Shown here: one piece after another, positions 58,824-64,000 of the stretch
Layout of the letters: each line of letters opens with the position of its first letter
Position numbering within the stretch: the stretch's first letter is position 1
NCBI RefSeq assembly: GCF_007748115.1
Contig: NZ_CP036289.1
Location: 4,340,001 to 4,404,000, forward strand
Length of the DNA: 64,000 bases
Direction of reading: 5' to 3'
Source of the DNA: Bremerella volcania
GTDB taxonomy: Bacteria > Planctomycetota > Planctomycetia > Pirellulales > Pirellulaceae
Position numbers and translations under genes: made by a program
The notes under the pieces: model-generated
Told to the model about the DNA's origin: nothing
The model's database searches: none
Seen by the model: only the letters and a program-made list of their open reading frames with translations

Positions 58824-59480
58824 GTGCAGTCCAACTTTAGCAGCCAAGACATCGAACGAATCGTCCGGATGGTCGTCGAGCGACTCATGTCCGGCGGTAC
58901 GGCATCGCCCGAACTGGCGACGGCATCTGCTGGCGAACTTCGCTTGGACGTGAAGCTGGTCACTATCGATACGCTGAAGGACAAACTGAACGACTCGATC
59001 ACCGTGCTGTGCGTGCCAACGAAATCGGTTGTCACTCCAGCCGTGAAAGATGAACTGAAACAACGCGGTGTCGAGCTGCGCCGAATCGACCAAACCGATT
59101 GCGGTCAAAAGCAGACGATGCCAGCGGTGGTCAACGCCGCCAAGCAGGCCGTTTCGGCTGCCTGGCAGTCGACCGCACGGACCGAACAAGTTGGCAGCCT
59201 GAGTCAGGCTGTCGATCGAGCCATCGCCGCGACCAAAAGCGATCAGATGGCGGTGATCCTGTCGGAACAACCCGAACTAGCCGTGGCGGCAGCCAATCGC
59301 ACCAGTGGCATCCGAGCCATGGTCGCTTGCGGAAGTCACGACTGGCAAGCGGCCGTGAAGAGCCTGGGAGCGAACCTGGTAGTTTGTCACCCAGGCCAAT
59401 GGCAGGACTCGGATGTCCCGCGACTGCTGACAACGTTATGGAACCTTCGCGGAACCGCTGGGCCCAACTGGATTAAATAA
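58824..59480 (+). CDS. Hypothetical BMC protein: encapsulation peptide plus degenerate RpiB/LacAB-like domain
   Basis: 218 residues from GTG 58824, two bases after the BMC-P stop. Residues 5-22 (FSSQDIERIVRMVVERLM) match the helix of PduL ([14 protein letters not shown]), followed by a Gly/Ala/Ser linker: a cargo signal. The C-terminal part, VAAANRTSGIRAMVACGSHDW and SLGANLVVCHPGQ, resembles the SIAANKVxGIRAALC and LGARVIGP blocks of RpiB/LacAB isomerases, but the active-site Cys-Gly-Thr-Gly is replaced by SEQPE. I infer a decayed isomerase or a structural cargo protein. Known as a conserved hypothetical in such loci; function open. Confidence 0.8.
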   Translation: MQSNFSSQDIERIVRMVVERLMSGGTASPELATASAGELRLDVKLVTIDTLKDKLNDSITVLCVPTKSVVTPAVKDELKQRGVELRRIDQTDCGQKQTMPAVVNAAKQAVSAAWQSTARTEQVGSLSQAVDRAIAATKSDQMAVILSEQPELAVAAANRTSGIRAMVACGSHDWQAAVKSLGANLVVCHPGQWQDSDVPRLLTTLWNLRGTAGPNWIK

Positions 59481-59490
59481 CGAGTGCATC

Positions 59491-59787
59491 ATGCGTATCG
59501 CTAAAGTCATCGGAAAAGTCACGCTCAGCCGCTCGGTTCCCGAATTCCAGGGCGCCGTGCTGAAGCTGGCTGTGCCGATGATGTTGAGCGACATCGAAAA
59601 CGATAACACCCCGCTGGATGACCTGCTTGTCGTTTACGACGAACTGGGGGCCGGCCAAGACAATTACATCGCACTAAGCGAAGGGGGCGAAGCGGCCCAA
59701 CCGTTTTACCCCGACATGAAGCCCGTGGACGCCTACAACGCGGCTATTTTAGACACGGTTGATATTCGTTATCGACCTAGCAAATAA
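59491..59787 (+). CDS. BMC-P pentameric shell protein 3
   Basis: 98 residues: MRIAKVIGKVTLSRSVPEFQGAVLKLAVPM, LLVVYDELGAGQDNYIALSEGGEAAQPFYPDMKPVDAYNAAILDTVDIRY. EutN/CcmL family with a longer loop than the other two copies. Ten bases after the hypothetical gene. Three different BMC-P genes in one locus is normal for the PVM type. Confidence 0.94.
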   Translation: MRIAKVIGKVTLSRSVPEFQGAVLKLAVPMMLSDIENDNTPLDDLLVVYDELGAGQDNYIALSEGGEAAQPFYPDMKPVDAYNAAILDTVDIRYRPSK

Positions 59788-59791
59788 AACA

Positions 59792-59895
59792 CGTCCCCTC
59801 TCCCTTCCCAAGGGAGAGGGATAGGGTGAGGGTTGAGAAGCGTGTACCCGCCATCGCCCCTCACCCTAACCCTCTCCCCAAAGGGGCGAGGGGAC
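59792..59895. repeat. CCCTCTCCC repeat pair inside the BMC operon
   Basis: CCCCTCTCCCTTCCCAAGGGAGAGGGATAGGGTGAGG, then CCCTCACCCTAACCCTCTCCCCAAAGGGGCGAGGGG: two palindromes, the second in inverse order to the first. Same word family as 11331 and 27513, without the core. It splits the operon between BMC-P 3 and the aldolase, and may partly terminate transcription. Confidence 0.65.
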
Positions 59896-59955
59896 TAGAA
59901 CAATACACTTACGAAATCACCAAACGTACCCCTTGATTGCGAGATACGAATCGGC

Positions 59956-60822
59956 ATGACGAACGTTCACAAGATCAAACAAGACATGTGCGATATCGGA
60001 CGGCGAATCTACAATAAAGGCTTCGCCGCCGCTAACGATGGCAACATCACGGTTCGCGTCAGCGACAACGAAGTCCTTTGCACGCCGACGATGCACTGCA
60101 AAGGTTTTCTGAAGCCAGAAGACATTTCCACGATCGACATGACCGGCAAGCAGATCGCCGGCAGCAAGCCGCGATCGAGTGAAGCCCTGCTGCATCTTGA
60201 GATTTACAAGCAGCGACAAGACGTTAAGAGCGTCGTGCACTGCCACCCGCCACACGCGACCGCATTCGCGATCGCCCGCGAACCCATTCCGCAGTGTATT
60301 CTGCCGGAAGTCGAAGTCTTTCTGGGTGACGTTCCGATCACCAAGTACGAGACGCCTGGTGGTCAGTCGTTCGCCGATACGATCATTCCTTTCGTCGATC
60401 GCACCAACGTCATCCTGCTGGCTAACCACGGTACCGTCAGCTACGGCGAGAACGTCGAACGTGCCTACTGGTGGACCGAAATCCTAGACGCCTACTGCCG
60501 CATGCTGATCCTGGCCAAGCAGCTTGGTCACGTTGAATTCCTGAACGAAAAGAAGTCGCGCGAACTGCTCGAACTGAAGGACAAATGGGGCTGGAAAGAT
60601 CCTCGCAACACCGAACAGTACAAAGACTGCGACATCTGTGCCAACGACATCTTCCGCGACAGCTGGGAAGACTCGCACGTCCAACGCCGAGCGTTTGGTG
60701 CCCCGGAACCGATGGGCCCCAAAGCAAAGAAGCCTGCCGCTGCAACGGGCTCGTCGGACCAGGAAGCCCTGATCCAGATGATCACCCAGCGCGTGATGGC
60801 CGAGTTGTCGAAGCAACGTTAA
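59956..60822 (+). CDS. Class II (fuculose/rhamnulose-phosphate) aldolase with C-terminal encapsulation peptide
   Basis: 288 residues. Zinc ligands of class II aldolases: VVHCHPPHATAF and ANHG. Also GFAAANDGNITVRV, EVEVFLG and the GTVSYG substrate loop. The last 20 residues (QEALIQMITQRVMAELSKQR) after a Lys/Pro/Ala linker form an amphipathic helix like the cargo signals of the other enzymes. Makes dihydroxyacetone phosphate and lactaldehyde from fuculose- or rhamnulose-1-phosphate. 168 bases separate it from BMC-P 3, holding a repeat. Confidence 0.93.
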   Translation: MTNVHKIKQDMCDIGRRIYNKGFAAANDGNITVRVSDNEVLCTPTMHCKGFLKPEDISTIDMTGKQIAGSKPRSSEALLHLEIYKQRQDVKSVVHCHPPHATAFAIAREPIPQCILPEVEVFLGDVPITKYETPGGQSFADTIIPFVDRTNVILLANHGTVSYGENVERAYWWTEILDAYCRMLILAKQLGHVEFLNEKKSRELLELKDKWGWKDPRNTEQYKDCDICANDIFRDSWEDSHVQRRAFGAPEPMGPKAKKPAAATGSSDQEALIQMITQRVMAELSKQR

Positions 60823-60849
60823 TCCACCCCATTGTTGGAAAGAGTAACC

Positions 60850-61791
60850 ATGAAAGTTAGCATCATCGGTGGCGGTGGCCTGGTTGGTTCGTGTGCCGCG
60901 TTTGCCCTGCAGTGCAGTGGCATCGTTCGCGAAATCGCCTTGCTTGACGTCAACGCCGATCTGGCGGGCGGCCAGGCATTGGACCTGCTGCACGGTAGCC
61001 CAAGCACCGCTGATCAGATCATTTCCAGCGGCAGCTACGAACACATTGCCGATTCCGACGTCATCTGCATCACGGCCGGTCTGCGTCGTAAGCCCGATGA
61101 AAGCCGCCTGGACCTGATCAATCGAAACGTCGACTTGTTTTTGACGATCCTCGATTCGATCAAGAAGGTTGGCTACAAGAAGGACGCGACCGTTTTCGTC
61201 GTTTCCAATCCGGTCGACATTCTGACCTACCTCGCTTCGACCCGACTCGATCTGCCGACCAACCGCGTGATCGGCCTGGGTACGCAGTTGGATACGATTC
61301 GCTTCCGCGCACTGATCGCCGAGCACTGCAAGTTGCCCCCTACCCAAGTCAAAGCGTTGATCCTGGGGGAACATGGCGACAGCATGGTGCCGATCTGGTC
61401 GTCCGCTTCGGTCAACGGTCTGCCGCTCGAGAAGTTCCCTGGCTGGAATCCGAACGCGGCGAACGAACTGTTTACGCGCACCAAGGGCTCGGGGGCGGAA
61501 GTGATCAAGAAGAAGGGTGGAGCTGGCTTCGCGGTCGGGATCGCCATTCGCGACGTGATCGACGCGATCGCCCTGGATAGCCACCAAATTTTGCCGATCT
61601 CCAGCATTCAAAACGGTTGCTATGACATTCGCGACGTGGCATTGAGCGTCCCCACGGTCGTCGGCAAGAACGGAGTGGAGTCGACCTACCAGTTGGACCT
61701 ATGGCCCAAAGAAATTCAGGCCCTGCGTCGTAGCGGAACCGTCCTACGGGAAACCTTGACGACCGTGCTTAACCGCGTCGGTCGTTCGTAA
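60850..61791 (+). CDS. L-lactate/malate dehydrogenase family enzyme of the BMC locus
   Basis: 313 residues from ATG 60850 (GGAAAGAG upstream). NAD-binding KVSIIGGGGLVGSCAAFAL, ALLDVNADLAGGQALDLLHG, catalytic GEHGDSMVPIWSSASVNGLP. In the substrate loop, the residue before KP is Arg (GLRRKPDESRLDL), which in this family marks malate-type specificity; lactate enzymes usually have Gln. In the known PVM locus it is called L-lactate dehydrogenase and is thought to recycle NAD for the aldehyde dehydrogenase. No encapsulation peptide is obvious. Last gene of the operon, terminator follows. Confidence 0.9.
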   Translation: MKVSIIGGGGLVGSCAAFALQCSGIVREIALLDVNADLAGGQALDLLHGSPSTADQIISSGSYEHIADSDVICITAGLRRKPDESRLDLINRNVDLFLTILDSIKKVGYKKDATVFVVSNPVDILTYLASTRLDLPTNRVIGLGTQLDTIRFRALIAEHCKLPPTQVKALILGEHGDSMVPIWSSASVNGLPLEKFPGWNPNAANELFTRTKGSGAEVIKKKGGAGFAVGIAIRDVIDAIALDSHQILPISSIQNGCYDIRDVALSVPTVVGKNGVESTYQLDLWPKEIQALRRSGTVLRETLTTVLNRVGRS

Positions 61792-61818
61792 GAATTCGTT
61801 TTCGCGACCAAAATCAAC

Positions 61819-61850
61819 AAAAAGCTTCGCAACCACTGCGAGGCTTTTTT
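61819..61850 (+). terminator. Rho-independent terminator at the end of the BMC operon
   Basis: AAAAGCTTCGCA and TGCGAGGCTTTT with a six-base loop, followed by TT. 27 bases after the last stop; also close to the convergent glycosyltransferase gene. Confidence 0.8.
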
Positions 61851-61875
61851 CATGTTCTGATCAAGCAAAAGCGGA

Positions 61876-63333
61876 TTAACCCGCTTTACTGGAAGCTTTC
61901 TGGCGAATGACCGGTCCGGTCACAAATGCTCGCAGCAGTTCTTCAGGCTCGGCGTTGTGAGGATCACGTTCTTTCCAAGCCTTCAAGACTTCGCACGATG
62001 CCTCGCGTTCGCCAAGGGCAGCCAACGTCGTTGCATACCAACGCAGGCACAACTGTTCGCGCGAACCTTGTCGGTAAGCAGCTTCTAAGTAGGGACGAGC
62101 AGCTACCCAATTCTTCTGCGAAGCGAGCGTCGCTCCCCGAACGGCGCTTCGTAGCGACTCAATCTTGGGATAGTCGGCTGGAAGCTTTTCCAGTTCGGCA
62201 AGGGCTTCCTGACGTCGGCCATGCTTGACGTGGGTCTCGATCACCTGTCGTCGCAAACGCACCGAGCGAGGACAATCCGCAAGGGCCTCGGCCAGGATTC
62301 GTTCCGCGTCTTCTTCGCGACCAACGGCATGTGTCGTGATCGCCAGGCAGGAGGCCGCAATCTCGTCGATATCGTCGATGTGCCAGGTTTCGAGGTTGAT
62401 TTGGCCATGCTTGTAGGCGGTCTCAAAGGAACGTCTCGCTAAATCGAGATGTCCCTTCGATTGCAAATAACCACCCACGGCGCAGAGCAGTTGGGCATCG
62501 AGTGGAAATATTTCCAATGCCGTCATGCAGGTTTGAATCTGCGTATCGAGACCATCTGGCTGGCCATCGAGAGCGGTGAGGATCCCGTAGAAGGCTTCGA
62601 GCATCTCGGCCGAGCCATGCTCTGACAGCCGGCATGCCTGTTCGTAGAACATCAGGGCGTTGGCCTGGTCATTCAGCGTTTGCACGGCTTCGCCCATGCA
62701 GATCATCAAGCGAGCACTGGGGCCGGTTTCCTTGATTTCGCGTTCGACGAGCTTGGCATCACGACTGGCGCGTTTTATCTTCCATGCCGAATCGCTCTCG
62801 ATGAGGTTCCGCTGGACGAGAAAAGGAATCGCTTCAATCGACATGCCACATTCGGCAAGCGATTGAATCACATTCTCTCGCACGCGACCTTCGTAGCGAA
62901 TACCCGGATGATTTGGGTGCAAGCGAACCTGACCGATCTGTTCGCTGCCGATGGTCCCAGGGGCCTGCGGCGCACGCACCAAGAGCACGTATGCCGTCAT
63001 GATGTCGACCTGGGTATTCACGAACTGGCGAAGCTTGGCGGCATCTTCCACCTCGATGGTCTCGCCTGGATCGAGCCACAAGATCCACTCGCCGGTTACG
63101 TGTGCCAGCGCGGCGTTGCGGGCCTCACCGAACGAATCTTGCCAGGAATGGGCGACGACGCGTGCCTGGAATTCACTGGCAATCGACGAAATAGCATCCG
63201 TCTTGCCGATGTTCAACAGCACGATCTCATCAACGATCTGACGCACACTATTGAGCGTCTCGCGGATCAAGTCCGTTTCTTCATTGACCACCAGCACAGC
63301 AGTCAGTTTACGGTTGCGAGCTTCCTTGGTCAT
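61876..63333 (-). CDS. Glycosyltransferase family 2 protein with TPR repeats
   Basis: 485 residues from ATG 63333 (ATG 63357 is an alternative; neither has a strong site). The GT2 domain covers about 1-210: KLTAVLVVNEETDLIRETLNSVRQIVDEIVLLNIGKTDAISSIASEF, and GEWILWLDPGE with an acidic metal-binding motif (usually DxD or DAD; here LDPGE). Further on are TPR-like helices (about 215-470: ANALMFYEQACRLSEH, LDLARRSFETAYKHG, ALAELEKLP). The family acts in glycan and O-antigen synthesis. Convergent with the BMC operon. Confidence 0.85.
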   Translation of the reverse strand: MTKEARNRKLTAVLVVNEETDLIRETLNSVRQIVDEIVLLNIGKTDAISSIASEFQARVVAHSWQDSFGEARNAALAHVTGEWILWLDPGETIEVEDAAKLRQFVNTQVDIMTAYVLLVRAPQAPGTIGSEQIGQVRLHPNHPGIRYEGRVRENVIQSLAECGMSIEAIPFLVQRNLIESDSAWKIKRASRDAKLVEREIKETGPSARLMICMGEAVQTLNDQANALMFYEQACRLSEHGSAEMLEAFYGILTALDGQPDGLDTQIQTCMTALEIFPLDAQLLCAVGGYLQSKGHLDLARRSFETAYKHGQINLETWHIDDIDEIAASCLAITTHAVGREEDAERILAEALADCPRSVRLRRQVIETHVKHGRRQEALAELEKLPADYPKIESLRSAVRGATLASQKNWVAARPYLEAAYRQGSREQLCLRWYATTLAALGEREASCEVLKAWKERDPHNAEPEELLRAFVTGPVIRQKASSKAG

Positions 63334-63511
63334 TGCAGACGAATACCTCAGGGACATAGCGGTGCGTAGACGTAGCGATGCATGATGGGGATTTTAGTGC
63401 TGCATGGGGCAACGCAGCGACCTCACACGGCCCTATTTCATGCCGTGGCGAGAGTGTAGCGGGCACAGGATTTCGCGCAAAGACGGATTTCCGCTAGCAG
63501 TGAGAAGATAT

Positions 63512-63686
63512 TAGCCACAGAGGGCACCGAAGGAGAGCTTTTAACCACGGATTACTCGGATGGTCACGGATAGGAACAGGATATTATCTGTACTACGGGC
63601 ATCCTCTCCCTATCTCCATCCGTGTAATCAGTGGTCGCTCTACTTCTTTCTTTTGTCGGTGGTCTCTGTGCTCTCTGTGCCTTAAA
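63512..63686. repeat. MITE-like element, copy 2
   Basis: TAGCCACAGAGGGCAC at the left and GTGCTCTCTGTGCC at the right, with AACCACGGATT and TAATCAGTGGT inside. Same plan as 48387-48572. Directly downstream of argJ. Confidence 0.65.
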
Positions 63687-63689
63687 GTG

Positions 63690-64000
63690 CTAGGTCCGGT
63701 ATTCCGAGTTGAACTTCACGTATTCCACGGTCAGGTCGCTGGACCAGTATCGGAACTTGGTGTCTCCGTCAGTGAAGCGAAGGTTCACGTCCGTCTCGAA
63801 GCTTTCTTTGATCGATTGGCTGACCGTCTTTTCGTCGAACTTCACAGGCGTTCCCTCTTTGTAAAGAAGGTGCCCGTTGACGCGGAGTTCCAACCCCATG
63901 GGGTCGAACTGAACACCCGAATAGCCTGCGGCGGAAACAATACGCCCCCAATTCGGGTCGCCGCCGGTGATCGCACATTTAACCAAGGCACTATCGGCAA
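63690..64000 (-). CDS. argJ: ArgJ, C-terminal part (ornithine acetyltransferase)
   Basis: About 103 codons, open at the right edge so the N-terminal part is missing. SALVKCAITGGDPNWGRIVSAAGYSG is the signature of ArgJ, and the C-terminus YWSSDLTVEYVKFNSEYRT is the conserved end. ArgJ moves acetyl from N-acetylornithine to glutamate in arginine synthesis (cytoplasm). It is followed by the MITE-like repeat. Confidence 0.92.
   Translation of the reverse strand, partial: ADSALVKCAITGGDPNWGRIVSAAGYSGVQFDPMGLELRVNGHLLYKEGTPVKFDEKTVSQSIKESFETDVNLRFTDGDTKFRYWSSDLTVEYVKFNSEYRT

Noticed and set aside
59788-59955. CRISPR-like array at the CCCTCTCCC repeats
   Set aside because: Repeats are two palindromes in inverse order, not regularly spaced direct repeats with unique spacers.
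53078-61791. BMC locus as a wholly new system
   Set aside because: Gene content and order match the known PVM-type compartment; only details (hypothetical protein, tail, operator, dehydrogenase residue) are reported as new.

Overview
The window looks like chromosomal DNA of a planctomycete of the family Pirellulaceae (Blastopirellula/Bremerella/Rhodopirellula-like). This rests on secreted sulfatases, GDSL and DUF1080 hydrolases, a planctomycete-type small basic protein, two GroEL genes around one GroES, and a complete planctomycete/verrucomicrobia (PVM) type bacterial microcompartment (BMC) locus. The assignment is inference from gene content; there is no rRNA marker here.

Layout. 1-10.2 kb: a sugar-binding lipoprotein cut by the left edge (with an odd lobe order), a DUF1877 protein, a DUF2817 peptidase-like protein, two secreted sulfatases, a GDSL-DUF1080 fusion, an OsmC protein and a 42-residue lipoprotein. 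10.4-17.7 kb: a Ser/Thr kinase, a hypothetical protein whose 3' end is built from a repeat, a tight three-gene operon (arylsulfotransferase-like, tiny membrane protein, membrane-anchored sulfotransferase), an acyl-carrier-like membrane protein with an RDD protein, and hypotheticals. 17.7-23.3 kb: clpB and dnaK on the minus strand with an IS200/REP-associated transposase (RAYT) and its inverted flanks between them. 23.8-29.1 kb: housekeeping genes pheA, tpiA, secG, yicC, gmk, rpoZ and a CoaC-only flavoprotein. 29.2-35.5 kb: hydrolases, a GNAT-nitrilase fusion and an M42 peptidase. 35.9-41.6 kb: groEL1-groES-groEL2-dnaJ-grpE. 41.7-52.7 kb: zinc-ribbon proteins, a membrane protein, PII with a receiver-like protein, a CE15 esterase, HNH and MOSC proteins, a very acidic protein, ileS and purN. 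53.1-61.8 kb: the BMC operon. 61.9-64 kb: a glycosyltransferase-TPR protein and the C-terminal part of argJ.

The BMC operon (DeoR regulator, PduL, two BMC-H, AckA, BMC-P, aldehyde dehydrogenase, BMC-P, hypothetical, BMC-P, class II aldolase, lactate/malate-type dehydrogenase) matches the known layout for L-fucose/L-rhamnose degradation. The aldolase would make lactaldehyde from fuculose- or rhamnulose-1-phosphate. The dehydrogenase would make acyl-CoA, PduL acyl-phosphate, AckA ATP, and the last enzyme would recycle NAD. Short amphipathic segments that look like encapsulation peptides are visible on PduL, the aldehyde dehydrogenase, the hypothetical protein and the aldolase. The hypothetical looks like a decayed RpiB/LacAB domain and is the least understood part. 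A sigma70-like promoter and a palindrome just after it precede the regulator.

Two chaperone clusters contain most of the classical heat-shock set. Candidate operators (TGCCA-N3-TGGCA near both dnaK and groEL1, and a 12-bp inverted repeat before groEL1) are visible. Several families of intergenic inverted repeats are scattered through the window. No tRNA, rRNA, CRISPR array or phage was seen.
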